Shown here piece by piece: positions 1 through 7,172 of a stretch of DNA of 12,137 bases. Below the pieces are notes generated by a model. That model did not search any database, was not told the DNA's origin, and saw only the letters and a list, made by a program, of their open reading frames with translations. The stretch comes from an uncultured Treponema sp. (GTDB taxonomy: Bacteria > Spirochaetota > Spirochaetia > Treponematales > Treponemataceae): assembly GCA_937915735.1 (NCBI GenBank), contig CALGGS010000203.1, positions 1 through 12,137 of the forward strand, in the 5' to 3' direction. A program made the position numbers and the translations under genes. Numbering within the stretch: position 1 is the first letter of the stretch; each line of letters opens with the position of its first letter.

Positions 1-42
1 GTTTCCATTAACGCCGACTACCTTTCCTTTTGTATCCGTCAT
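1..42 (-). CDS. atpA: V-type ATPase catalytic subunit A (N-terminal 14 codons only)
   Basis: Only the first 14 codons lie in the window, reading MTDTKGKVVGVNGN before the left edge. The KGKVVGVNGN stretch matches the opening beta-barrel of V/A-type ATPase A subunits (K-G-x-V-x-x-V-x-G/N). The full protein would be the ATP-hydrolysing subunit of the peripheral V1/A1 head, normally close to 590 residues. A GGAG ribosome site lies seven bases before the ATG, and the stop of the preceding DUF2764 gene is only 11 bases upstream, so it belongs to the same operon. The call relies on this short match plus the operon context (atpE and DUF2764 upstream). No nucleotide-binding motif is visible because the gene leaves the window. 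Confidence 0.8.
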   Translation of the reverse strand, partial: MTDTKGKVVGVNGN

Positions 43-53
43 TTAATTCTCCA

Positions 54-593
54 TTATTTATCTTCAAGAATCCTTGTGTAAATCTTCTTGTAAGAAGCCA
101 TGCCTTTTGCCTCATCGAATTTTTTCATTCGCTCGGCAAGCCGCAGTTTGAGACCGTAACTGAATACGGAATCAAGCGAAAACCCGTCTGTTGGACGCAT
201 ACTTTCTATGACAGAGAGCCTGTACTGATTGAGGTAAAGTTCTGCCGACAAGGGGCTGTCCATACCGCTTGCAGTACGAGCCGCCTGAACAGCGTCAGGA
301 GCAATTGACTCGTTGCCGGTACTGAACTTCTTTTTCATGCGCAGGGCACGGATTGAAGCCAGTGCAAGCCTGAGGCTTTTTTCTTTGTAGTTCCATTCGT
401 CAACAAAAGAAGAGCCTGTCTTAGAATCTTCCAGCGGTGGTTCAAGTGAAAGACCGTCAAGAATCTTCATTTCATTTTTGTTAAGAAAGCGTGAACAGAG
501 GTCATAATATCGTTCATAAGTAATTGGAATCGCCTTGTCTTCCCCCACGGAAAAACCCGGAAGCTGGGACATAAGGTAATATTGATTACTCAT
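54..593 (-). CDS. DUF2764 family protein of the V-type ATPase operon
   Basis: This 179-residue soluble protein begins SNQYYLMSQLPGFSVGEDK, the YYLxxxLP opening typical of the DUF2764 family found beside V-type ATPase genes in spirochaetes and Bacteroidetes. The rest is mainly charged helical sequence, with a KxxSLRLALASIRALRMKKK segment around residues 71-88, and it has no signal peptide or membrane helix. Its role is not established. Because it sits between atpE and atpA, where many operons carry subunit C, it may replace the central-stalk connector C/d; that is inference. The start is supported by a strong GTGGAGG ribosome site five bases before the ATG. The gap to atpE upstream is 20 bases and to atpA downstream 11 bases, so the genes are almost certainly co-transcribed. 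Confidence 0.82.
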   Translation of the reverse strand: MSNQYYLMSQLPGFSVGEDKAIPITYERYYDLCSRFLNKNEMKILDGLSLEPPLEDSKTGSSFVDEWNYKEKSLRLALASIRALRMKKKFSTGNESIAPDAVQAARTASGMDSPLSAELYLNQYRLSVIESMRPTDGFSLDSVFSYGLKLRLAERMKKFDEAKGMASYKKIYTRILEDK

Positions 594-613
594 ATTCTAC
601 CTCCACTCAAGTC

Positions 614-1231
614 CTACTCGCTTTTGCCTGCTTCTTTCATGATTTGGGCAACGCGTGGATTCAAGTATGTGCTGAAAAGCTCAGCAACTGCTTCCGCAGA
701 GAAATCGTAGAAAGCAGCACCGTCTTTTACGCCGACGCGGAAACCTGAGCCAATGGAATTGTCAACTTTTAAAGTGAGTCCCTTTGAGATTTCGGCTTTA
801 AGGGCGGCCTTCAGATTTGATTCGAGAGAAGCCAAATCCTTTTCGTTCAGAAGAACTGAAACTTCGCTTGCCTCTGTATTTGCAGTCCAAGCCTTAACCG
901 TCTCCGGAATAAGTTTTGAAAGCAAGTCAGAAGAATAAGCCTTTTCTGATTCTGCGGTGATGATTGCAGAAAGCTCTTTTGTGATTGAGTCACGGAATGA
1001 AAGCACGAGATTTCGGCTCGCCTGACGGATTGCGTCCTCACTAGCCTTTTCCATGCGTGCTGTTTCATCTTTTGCTGCTTTGATGATTTTTTCTGCTTCT
1101 TCTTTCGCATTTGCGATGATTTTCTCGGCTTCGCTTTGAGCCTGAGCTTTTACTTCAGAAGCAGATTTTTCGGCAGCTGCGACACCGTCTTTTTTAATCT
1201 TATCGATTAAATCCTGTACCTGGATGTCCAT
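614..1231 (-). CDS. atpE: V-type ATP synthase/ATPase subunit E
   Basis: This 205-residue protein is the peripheral-stalk subunit E of an archaeal/V-type rotary ATPase. It would pair with the G/H subunit to hold the head against the membrane sector. Residues 1-75 are an alanine-, lysine- and glutamate-rich coiled coil with repeated AEKIIxxAKEEAEKII patterns. The C-terminal half ends in the conserved GSGFRVGVKDGAAFYDFSAE block (161-180) and a FSTYLNPRVA helix, as in family members of about 190-210 residues. The reading frame is open for 25 more codons upstream, but those run through the promoter's TATAAT. The ATG at 1231 has a GAGG ribosome site five bases away and gives the normal subunit E start. 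It is the first gene of the operon continuing into DUF2764 and atpA. Whether the enzyme makes ATP or pumps H+ or Na+ cannot be read here. Confidence 0.93.
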   Translation of the reverse strand: MDIQVQDLIDKIKKDGVAAAEKSASEVKAQAQSEAEKIIANAKEEAEKIIKAAKDETARMEKASEDAIRQASRNLVLSFRDSITKELSAIITAESEKAYSSDLLSKLIPETVKAWTANTEASEVSVLLNEKDLASLESNLKAALKAEISKGLTLKVDNSIGSGFRVGVKDGAAFYDFSAEAVAELFSTYLNPRVAQIMKEAGKSE

Positions 1232-1267
1232 GCAAACCTCGCTTAAAATAAGATAAATTATTCTTAA

Positions 1268-1296
1268 ATTATAACTCATTTTTGACGAAATGCAAA
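1268..1296 (-). promoter_or_regulatory. Sigma-70-type promoter of the V-ATPase operon
   Basis: On the minus strand a perfect TATAAT (1273-1268) lies 17 bases after TTTGCA (1296-1291, four of six bases matching TTGACA). Transcription would start near 1261, giving an untranslated leader of about 30 bases before atpE. The region is AT-rich, as expected. The opposing promoter of the small zinc-ribbon gene starts 36 bases away, so the two are arranged back to back. Confidence 0.7.
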
Positions 1297-1332
1297 TAAA
1301 AATCAAATAATAACGAATGATTTTTTTCTATA

Positions 1333-1361
1333 TTGACACACAAAGCCTGATTCAGTAGAAT
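1333..1361 (+). promoter_or_regulatory. Near-consensus sigma-70-type promoter of the 56-codon gene
   Basis: TTGACA (1333-1338, perfect) is followed after exactly 17 bases by TAGAAT (1356-1361, five of six). The predicted start near 1368 leaves a leader of about 30 bases carrying the GGGAGG ribosome site. It is one of the two strongest-looking promoters in the window, which suggests the small gene is highly expressed. Confidence 0.78.
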
Positions 1362-1398
1362 GTTGAAATAATCGATTATTTTTATAGGGAGGCTAGAA

Positions 1399-1569
1399 AT
1401 GGCTGGTGCATCAAAGAACTCTCGTACTACCGTTGCAACACAGAAATTCAACTGCACATGCGGTGGCGAAGTCGAAATGAAAACAAAGCTCGAAAACGGC
1501 AGACTCAAGAACTACGCTGAATGCCAGAAATGCAAACGCGTTGAGAGACGACCAAAAGATTTCAAATAA
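1399..1569 (+). CDS. Small CXC...CXXC zinc-ribbon-like protein, function unknown
   Basis: A 56-codon gene encodes a basic protein with CTCGG at residues 19-23 and CQKC at 42-45. The four cysteines are spaced as in a treble-clef or zinc-ribbon fold, so one bound zinc is likely. The N-terminal 16 residues are polar and probably flexible, and the C-terminus is very basic (KCKRVERRPKDFK), which suits RNA, ribosome or DNA contact. It does not match ribosomal protein bL33 or bL36 well enough to name it. Support for a real gene is strong: a near-consensus promoter, a GGGAGG ribosome site seven bases before the ATG, and a stop followed within about 30 bases by a terminator. It stands alone, divergent from atpE. 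I do not recognise a function. Confidence 0.85.
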   Translation: MAGASKNSRTTVATQKFNCTCGGEVEMKTKLENGRLKNYAECQKCKRVERRPKDFK

Positions 1570-1600
1570 TAGGCAATTCTATCAGAAATCTTTAAAACAT

Positions 1601-1649
1601 AAAATCCCTGTTTCTTCATGAGTGCACTTTGAAGAACGGGGATTTTTTT
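1601..1649 (+). terminator. Rho-independent terminator after the zinc-ribbon-like gene
   Basis: The arm at 1601-1618 (AAAATCCCTGTTTCTTCA) pairs with 1630-1646 (TGAAGAACGGGGATTTT) through a stem of about 17 pairs with one G-U pair and one bulged T. The loop is about 11 bases, and a run of T follows to 1649. On the opposite strand the same hairpin is followed by TTTTATGTTTT, so it may also end the convergent wza-like transcript, less efficiently. Confidence 0.85.
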
Positions 1650-1667
1650 ATTTGTAAATTTTTATCA

Positions 1668-3233
1668 TTACTTATCCAAATATGTTTCAATCGTAATCGC
1701 AGACACTATTGCCGTAAGACAAGTCGTGATGATTGGAGCATATTGATTGAAATAGTACAGAAAACTGTTTGTTTTTGCGGTAATTGTACATTCTGGAGTG
1801 ATAATATCATTTTTAGAGATTTTTTTTCCGTTTATGTCCTGAATTTTTACAGAACTGAAGCTGTTCTGAGATTTTACGAATCCACCGGCCAGACCAATGT
1901 AGTAATCAAATGTGCGGTCTGGAATGTAGGGATACCGTCCAGGATTTGCAACCGCTCCGGCAACTGAAACAAAATACTGCCTGAATGGAATGATAAGTGT
2001 GTCGTTCGGCTTTATTTCCTGTGTCGTGTAGTATTCTGAGTCATATAAAATTGGATTTAAATTTAAGGGGATGGTCTCACCATTTCTGATTATATAGGCA
2101 TTCGCTAAATCGCTTGTTGCCGTGAACCACGCTTTGTTTCTTCTGGCAAAAAAAGCATAGTCTTCGCCGGGGATGAAGGGAGCCGGAATCCTTGTTGAAG
2201 TCTCTAGTTCTGAGTCAACATTTGCATTTATTGCTCCTTCTACAAAAACAACAGGCTTTGAGTCAGAAAAGCTTGCAATCGTAATAAAATCGTAGCTTTT
2301 AAGCTTAAAATTCAGGTTGATGTCGGTTTGTGTGAGGTAAGATTTTTGACCTGAGCCTTTTTCTGTCGTTAAGTTTCTTGTAAGCTCGATTCTTGAAGTG
2401 TCGGCAAGCACTTCAAGTCCGTTTCCGTAGATTTCAATAAGCTCCCGTAAATTTTCTCCGTCTAAAATCTCGTAAGTTCCGGGCCTCTCTACGGCTCCGT
2501 CTATCGAAACGATTCGTTTTGCACGGCTCACGATGATTTTGTCATCCGGGCGAACGAAAGGGTCTTGTGATAAATCACCTTTTCTTGTGGCCATGAATAA
2601 ATCGTAATTTTTTTTACTGCCGTCTGCGCTCTCGATGGTGATTTCGCGAATAGATGAGTAAGGTGTAAGGCTTTTTTTTACAAGAGTTGAAAGCCTTGTG
2701 AGAGCCCAGGCATTCCTTTCTACTGATTGCTCGACTTCACCAACTATGCTTACCAAAAATGTCGACGGGGCAGAAAGAACGAACTGAACGCCACTCATCG
2801 GGTAGTTTCTTAGGACGAGTGCTTCTACCTGACTTTTTAACTGAAGGTATGTAAGACCCGCGCAGTTTATGACGCCCATGTTTGCGACTCGAATCTTGTA
2901 GGTTGAGTCAACTGGAAGCGTGTAGGAGACCGGTGTCGTTCCGGCGGCAAATCCCAGCGTGTAAACATCGCCTGCCGTGACAGGGTAATAGGACACAGAC
3001 ATTGCAACCTGGGGATCCGGAATGATTGCTGCGGTTGAATCTGAGTCAAGGGTAGACTGATCAAGAGAAGTTGAAAATCTTGAGATGTCCTTGTCAGTGG
3101 TTTTTACGGATATACCGTTTACTGTCTGAGAGCCTGTATATTTTTGTTTTAAGTTTGAAAGACTTTGTGCGTTCAGGGAAAATGAAAAAATTGTTAAGAT
3201 TGTTGCCGCTGTTATCTGTTTTATTTCAATCAT
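1668..3233 (-). CDS. Wza-like polysaccharide export protein (Poly_export + SLBB domains)
   Basis: The 521-residue protein has a cleavable-looking signal peptide (hydrophobic residues 8-20, likely cut after SLNA at 22). A polysaccharide biosynthesis/export domain follows at about 80-165 (VTAGDVYTLGF, then GLTYLQLKSQVEALV). SLBB-type domains begin at about 160 (FLVSIVGEV), 241 (IVSIDGAVERPGTYEI) and 420 (FVSVAGAVANPGRYPY). The last 25 residues are hydrophobic and may form the outer-membrane-spanning helix known from Wza. The family forms the periplasmic and outer-membrane channel for capsule or exopolysaccharide. Unlike classical Wza, no lipobox cysteine follows the signal peptide, so it is probably not a lipoprotein. 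Its ATG overlaps the stop of the wzz-like gene as ATGA, implying translational coupling; a GGAAG site lies seven bases upstream. The exported polymer cannot be named. Confidence 0.88.
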   Translation of the reverse strand: MIEIKQITAATILTIFSFSLNAQSLSNLKQKYTGSQTVNGISVKTTDKDISRFSTSLDQSTLDSDSTAAIIPDPQVAMSVSYYPVTAGDVYTLGFAAGTTPVSYTLPVDSTYKIRVANMGVINCAGLTYLQLKSQVEALVLRNYPMSGVQFVLSAPSTFLVSIVGEVEQSVERNAWALTRLSTLVKKSLTPYSSIREITIESADGSKKNYDLFMATRKGDLSQDPFVRPDDKIIVSRAKRIVSIDGAVERPGTYEILDGENLRELIEIYGNGLEVLADTSRIELTRNLTTEKGSGQKSYLTQTDINLNFKLKSYDFITIASFSDSKPVVFVEGAINANVDSELETSTRIPAPFIPGEDYAFFARRNKAWFTATSDLANAYIIRNGETIPLNLNPILYDSEYYTTQEIKPNDTLIIPFRQYFVSVAGAVANPGRYPYIPDRTFDYYIGLAGGFVKSQNSFSSVKIQDINGKKISKNDIITPECTITAKTNSFLYYFNQYAPIITTCLTAIVSAITIETYLDK

Positions 3234-4282
3234 TTTGATTCTTCCGTTTCCTTTGATTTTTTTGCGTTAAGCTGAAGTTTTTCGACAGCCTCAGGGTCAT
3301 TTTTGATGTTTTTCCATGCGTTAAGGGCAAAAGCGAGAAAAACTGACATAAAGAAAGCTGCAAAAGTTACGATTATGCACATTTTTCCGCGGCTTGGCCC
3401 TGATTTTAAATCAGGAATTTCTGGTCTGGCTAAAATCTGAAAAACCGGAGTTTCACTCTGCATCTGGACTTTTAAAAGCTCATACTGAGTTTTTAGCTGT
3501 GTATAGACTTGCTTCTGGGCTTCAAGCTCAAGCTGTAATTTTGCGCTTCCCGTTGTAATTGAAGGAATGTTCCAGGCATTGCCGGCATAACCGACGCTTG
3601 CGCCGAGCTTTTTGATTTCCTGCTCGATAGATAATATTTCGTTGTAGCTTGACTTGATGTTCCGCTCCAGGTTTTCTTTTTGAATTTTGTTGTTATCGAG
3701 ACCTAATTCATCGAATTTTTCGCTCATCCAGTCAACGACATAATTTACGACTGATTGCGCAAAAATCGGGTCTATGTCAGTAAAAGAGACCGTAAAAACA
3801 CCTGTTTCTGTGTCGGAGGTGGCTTTTAAAACCTCTTTGAGCATTTTTCGAGATGAAGCGCGGACAGATTTTTCGATTTTGAATTTCTCAATTAGCTTGA
3901 ATTCGTCGGTGACGGCATCCAAAAGCGCGTCAGAAGAAATGAGGTATGTCGCCAGGCTTGTATTTGAAGAGCCACCGCCTCCAACGCTCACCCCGGCAAG
4001 GCTCGCAAGGCTTCCTAGTCCTGATGATGACAGCATAGATGATAGTCCGTTGCTGGAAGAATTTTCTTTTATGAGCATTTCTGCTTTTGGAGTGTAAACA
4101 TTTGGCATTGGAGATTTTTCAGGAGCCATTACGATGGAAATAATTGCGAAAATGACAGAAAAAACTGCTGCAAGAACGGAGATGATAATTATCATTTTTT
4201 TGTAATGCAAAAGAACTGCGAATAAATCGATAAGTGAGATTTCGTCCTCTTCCTGCTGAAGCTGTGTGTTTTGTTCGTCCAT
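3230..4282 (-). CDS. Wzz-family chain-length determinant/polysaccharide co-polymerase
   Basis: This 350-residue inner-membrane protein has the Wzz layout: a short cytoplasmic N-terminus, a first membrane helix at about 29-52, a large periplasmic part and a second helix at 300-321. The periplasmic part has a serine/glycine-rich stretch (74-106) common in these proteins, then coiled coils at about 196-228 and 246-275. A proline-rich motif, RPEIPDLKSGPSRGK (286-300), stands before the second helix. There is no C-terminal tyrosine-kinase domain or Walker motif, so it is not a Wzc-type fusion. It would set chain length and contact the Wza-like channel encoded next. The frame is open to 4474, but the extension has no family similarity; the ATG at 4282 opens with the usual acidic segment. 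Its GGAG lies 11 bases upstream, slightly far. Confidence 0.87.
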   Translation of the reverse strand: MDEQNTQLQQEEDEISLIDLFAVLLHYKKMIIIISVLAAVFSVIFAIISIVMAPEKSPMPNVYTPKAEMLIKENSSSNGLSSMLSSSGLGSLASLAGVSVGGGGSSNTSLATYLISSDALLDAVTDEFKLIEKFKIEKSVRASSRKMLKEVLKATSDTETGVFTVSFTDIDPIFAQSVVNYVVDWMSEKFDELGLDNNKIQKENLERNIKSSYNEILSIEQEIKKLGASVGYAGNAWNIPSITTGSAKLQLELEAQKQVYTQLKTQYELLKVQMQSETPVFQILARPEIPDLKSGPSRGKMCIIVTFAAFFMSVFLAFALNAWKNIKNDPEAVEKLQLNAKKSKETEESK

Positions 4283-4314
4283 AAAATCATTTACTCCAAA
4301 GAAAACTTTTGCAT

Positions 4315-4343
4315 ATACTAGCAAAAAAATCATCAATTTGCAA
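4315..4343 (-). promoter_or_regulatory. Candidate promoter of the wzz-wza pair
   Basis: On the minus strand TTGCAA (4343-4338) and TAGTAT (4320-4315) are separated by 17 bases. Each matches four of six consensus positions. Transcription would begin near 4308, about 25 bases before the wzz-like ATG. It is weaker than the other promoters here, and no operator is evident. Confidence 0.45.
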
Positions 4344-4387
4344 TGAAAAAAGGCTTGGATAAAATCAGGTGCTGCTTTATTTAAAAC

Positions 4388-4422
4388 TTGCCGATTGCAA
4401 ATTTTTTGCTTATTTTCATAGT
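4388..4422 (+). promoter_or_regulatory. clpB: Weak candidate promoter for clpB
   Basis: TTGCCG (4388-4393) and TATTTT (4411-4416) are 17 bases apart. An overlapping alternative is TTGCAA (4395-4400) with CATAGT (4417-4422) at 16 bases. Both are only moderate matches to a sigma-70-type promoter. I see no CIRCE inverted repeat (TTAGCACTC-N9-GAGTGCTAA), so HrcA control is not supported by this sequence. Confidence 0.3.
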
Positions 4423-4429
4423 GAAAGAA

Positions 4430-4455
4430 GGATTCTGAAACGAGTTCAGGATGAA
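4430..4455. repeat. Short palindromic intergenic repeat candidate upstream of clpB
   Basis: ATTCTGAA (4432-4439) and TTCAGGAT (4445-4452) pair through eight positions, one of them G-U, around the five-base loop ACGAG. The pattern GATTCTGAAAC-GAGTTCAGGATGA closely resembles a short hairpin repeat common in intergenic DNA of many bacteria, whose spurious translation gives the peptide HPELVSES. That is exactly what the minus strand reads here. Resemblance to that repeat is from memory, and copy number cannot be judged from one window. It would lie in the clpB leader. Confidence 0.5.
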
Positions 4456-4476
4456 AATTTAAAAATGGGGGCATAA

Positions 4477-7086
4477 ATGAATTACGAGCAGTTTACTCTG
4501 AAAACACAGGACGCTCTCCAGGAGGCGAGTGCTCTTGCGCAGCAAAATGACCATAGTGAAATAGGACTTCCTCATCTTCTTTGCGCAATGCTTGAGCAGA
4601 AGGACGGAATTACAGTGCCGATTATCGAGCGGATTGGCGTTCAAAAAGAAAATCTTCTTGAAGGGGCAAAAAATCTTCTTGCCTCTTACCCGAAAGTGAC
4701 TGGAAATGTTCAGGTGCAGCTTTCTGGTGAGGCTCAGAAGGTGCTTTCAAAGGCAGAAAAAGAAATGGCTGCCTTGAAAGACCAGTTTCTTTCGGTGGAG
4801 CATATTTTGCTTTCTATGAGTGAAAGTGAGGGACAGACGGGCGAATTACTCAAAACTTACGGAATTACTCACGAAACGATCCTTGAGGCCTTGAAAAGTG
4901 TCCGCGGAAACCAGAAAGTGGACACAAACGACCCTGAAAGCAAAATGCGCTCTCTTGAAAAATATTGCACTGATTTGACGGCCCGCGCCAGACAGGACAA
5001 AATTGACCCTGTAATTGGCCGTGACGAGGAAATCCGCCGGGTGATGCAGGTGCTTGTCCGCAGGACGAAGAACAATCCTGTCTTAATCGGGGAGCCTGGT
5101 GTTGGAAAAACGGCGATTGTCGAAGGATTGGCCCGCCGAATCGCAAGCGGTGATGTTCCTGAATCTCTCAAAAACAAACGGCTTTTGTCCCTTGATATGG
5201 GAAGCCTTGTGGCCGGGGCGAAATTCCGCGGTGAGTTTGAAGAGAGACTTAAGGCAGTAATCACGGAGGTTGCGAAATCAGAAGGGCAGATTATTCTTTT
5301 TATCGATGAGCTTCACACGATTGTGGGGGCGGGGGCCAGCGAAGGAAGCATGGACGCTTCCAATCTTTTAAAGCCTGCTCTTGCCCGTGGTGAATTAAAG
5401 GCAATCGGAGCTACGACTTTAAACGAATACCGAAAATACATCGAAAAGGACGCGGCCCTTGAGCGCCGTTTCCAGCAGGTTTACTGTGCCGAGCCCAATG
5501 TTGAGGACACGATTGCAATCTTGCGTGGTTTGCGTGACAAGTATGAGATTCACCACGGAGTTAAAATCAATGATGAAGCCCTTGTCGCTGCCGCTACTCT
5601 TTCAAACCGCTACATTACGAACAGATTTTTGCCTGACAAGGCTATTGACTTGGTTGATGAAGCCGCAAGCCGCCTTAAGATGGAAATCGAGAGCGAGCCG
5701 ACGGAGCTTGACCAGCTGGAGCGAAAAATCCTTCAGCTTCAGATTGAAAAGCAGTCCCTTTCAAAGGAAGATGATGCGGCCTCAAAGGAAAGGTTGCAGA
5801 AACTTGAAAAGGAACTTTCCGAGGTTTCAAGCGAGCGGGACGCCATGAAGTTAAAGTGGCAGAACGAAAAGGCTGAAATCGACAAGAGCCGGAAACTCAA
5901 GGAAGAGCTGGAGCAGGCCCGCTTTGAGGAAGAAAAATATACCCGCGAGGGAGACTTTAACAAGGCTGCGGAATTGAAATACGGGAAAATCCCTTCCCTT
6001 GAAAAGGAGCTGGCCGAGGCTCAGAAAGCGGACGAAGAGAGGCATAATAAAGAAGATAATGGCGTTTCAGATTCGCTTTTGCGCCAGGAGGTCACGGAAG
6101 AAGATATTGCCCGCGTCGTAAGCGCATGGACTGGAATTCCCATTGCAAAAATGCTTACTAGCGAAAAGCAAAAGTATGTAGAGCTTGAAAATGTGCTTCA
6201 TAAGCGGGTTATCGGGCAAGATGAGGCCGTGAAGGTCGTTAGCGACGCAATACGAAGAAACAGGGCTGGCTTGAATGACCCCGCACGCCCTCTAGGCTCT
6301 TTTTTGTTCATAGGTCCTACCGGAGTTGGAAAAACGGAGCTTGCAAAAACTTTGGCAGACTTCCTCTTTAACGATGAGAAGGCCCTCACTCGAATCGATA
6401 TGTCTGAATATATGGAAAAATTTTCCGTCACTCGTTTGATTGGAGCTCCACCGGGATATGTTGGTTACGATGAAGGCGGCCAGCTCACGGAGGCCGTTCG
6501 CCGTCGACCTTACAGCGTGATTTTGTTTGACGAAATCGAAAAGGCTCACCCCGATGTCTTCAATGTGCTTTTGCAGGTGCTTGATGACGGCCGCCTTACC
6601 GACGGACAGGGCAGGGTGGTGGACTTCAAGAACACGATTATCATTATGACAAGCAACCTGGGTAGCGATTTGATTCTGGAAGATGCGGAGTCTAGTGGGG
6701 AGGGCGTTTCTGAAGCCACCCGGCTTAAGGTTGATGTCCTTTTAAAGCAGACTTTCAGGCCTGAATTCTTGAACCGAATCGACGAAATCGTAATGTTTGG
6801 CCGGCTTTCAAAGGACTGCATCTCAGGAATCGTAAGGAATCAGTTGGAGCGGGTAAAATCTCGCCTGGCCGACCGAAGAATCGCTCTTGAAATAGAGCAG
6901 AGTGCCATTGACTTTTTGAGCGAGCAGGGCTATGACCCGTCCTTTGGCGCCCGTCCTGTAAAAAGGGCAATCCAGACTTTTGTCGAAAATCCTCTTGCGA
7001 AGGAGCTTTTGTCAGGAAAATTTGGTGACGAGGCGAAAATCGGTGTAAAGGCAGAAAATGGTGAGCTTAAATTTTACTCACTGTGA
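4477..7086 (+). CDS. clpB: ATP-dependent disaggregase ClpB (Hsp100)
   Basis: This complete 869-residue ClpB is the hexameric AAA+ chaperone that pulls proteins out of aggregates with DnaK. The N-terminal Clp repeat domain spans about 1-145. AAA1 has Walker A GEPGVGKT (205-212), the substrate pore loop in GAKFRGEFEERL (247-258), Walker B IILFIDELH (272-280) and arginine fingers in LERRF (328-332). The ClpB-specific coiled-coil middle domain covers about 405-530 and separates it from ClpA and ClpC. AAA2 has Walker A GPTGVGKT (613-620), the GYVGYDEGG pore loop (660-668), Walker B VILFDEIE (681-688) and sensor-2 GARP (824-827). No IGF/IGL-type ClpP-binding loop is seen. The ATG at 4477 follows a GGGGG ribosome site. 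It is transcribed alone, divergent from wzz, and ends at a strong terminator. Confidence 0.98.
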   Translation: MNYEQFTLKTQDALQEASALAQQNDHSEIGLPHLLCAMLEQKDGITVPIIERIGVQKENLLEGAKNLLASYPKVTGNVQVQLSGEAQKVLSKAEKEMAALKDQFLSVEHILLSMSESEGQTGELLKTYGITHETILEALKSVRGNQKVDTNDPESKMRSLEKYCTDLTARARQDKIDPVIGRDEEIRRVMQVLVRRTKNNPVLIGEPGVGKTAIVEGLARRIASGDVPESLKNKRLLSLDMGSLVAGAKFRGEFEERLKAVITEVAKSEGQIILFIDELHTIVGAGASEGSMDASNLLKPALARGELKAIGATTLNEYRKYIEKDAALERRFQQVYCAEPNVEDTIAILRGLRDKYEIHHGVKINDEALVAAATLSNRYITNRFLPDKAIDLVDEAASRLKMEIESEPTELDQLERKILQLQIEKQSLSKEDDAASKERLQKLEKELSEVSSERDAMKLKWQNEKAEIDKSRKLKEELEQARFEEEKYTREGDFNKAAELKYGKIPSLEKELAEAQKADEERHNKEDNGVSDSLLRQEVTEEDIARVVSAWTGIPIAKMLTSEKQKYVELENVLHKRVIGQDEAVKVVSDAIRRNRAGLNDPARPLGSFLFIGPTGVGKTELAKTLADFLFNDEKALTRIDMSEYMEKFSVTRLIGAPPGYVGYDEGGQLTEAVRRRPYSVILFDEIEKAHPDVFNVLLQVLDDGRLTDGQGRVVDFKNTIIIMTSNLGSDLILEDAESSGEGVSEATRLKVDVLLKQTFRPEFLNRIDEIVMFGRLSKDCISGIVRNQLERVKSRLADRRIALEIEQSAIDFLSEQGYDPSFGARPVKRAIQTFVENPLAKELLSGKFGDEAKIGVKAENGELKFYSL

Positions 7087-7113
7087 CGCATATAAATACT
7101 GACAGAAAAGAAG

Positions 7114-7155
7114 CAAAAAAAAAACTGGACGAGTGAACTTCGTCCAGTTTTTTTT
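7114..7155. terminator. Bidirectional Rho-independent terminator between clpB and the Rsb-like operon
   Basis: ACTGGACGA (7124-7132) and TCGTCCAGT (7140-7148) form a perfect nine-pair stem with a seven-base loop. The stem is flanked by about ten A on the left and eight T on the right, which also extend the pairing. Each strand therefore sees a GC-containing hairpin followed by a T run, so it can end clpB (plus) and the GHKL ATPase transcript (minus). Confidence 0.9.
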
Positions 7156-7172
7156 GCTAATTACAAATTAGC
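7156..7172. other. Perfect 7-bp inverted repeat abutting the terminator
   Basis: GCTAATT (7156-7162) and AATTAGC (7166-7172) are exact inverted repeats with a three-base spacer, ACA. The element touches the stop codon of the GHKL ATPase gene on one side and the bidirectional terminator on the other. Its stem is AT-rich and it has no T run of its own toward the minus strand, so it is not a terminator by itself. It could act as a 3' stabilising hairpin, or be chance. Confidence 0.45.

Noticed and set aside
30..308. 92-codon plus-strand frame at the left edge
   Set aside because: It lies opposite the DUF2764 gene and across the atpA start, with no ribosome site; its sequence is cysteine- and phenylalanine-rich noise.
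1232..1306. 25-codon N-terminal extension of the atpE frame up to 1306
   Set aside because: The extension runs through the TATAAT promoter and has no subunit E similarity. The ATG at 1231 has a GAGG site and the normal family start.
4283..4474. 64-codon extension of the wzz-like frame up to 4474
   Set aside because: It translates intergenic DNA, including the HPELVSES hairpin repeat and the wzz promoter. The ATG at 4282 begins the normal acidic cytoplasmic tail just before the first membrane helix.
4520..4540. GAGTGCTC-like string inside clpB resembling half of a CIRCE element
   Set aside because: It is inside the coding region with no matching inverted half at nine bases, so it is chance.
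4865..6970. Several open frames opposite or out of frame with clpB, up to 131 codons
   Set aside because: They lie wholly inside a complete, highly conserved ClpB gene, lack ribosome sites and encode compositionally odd, serine- or arginine-rich sequences.
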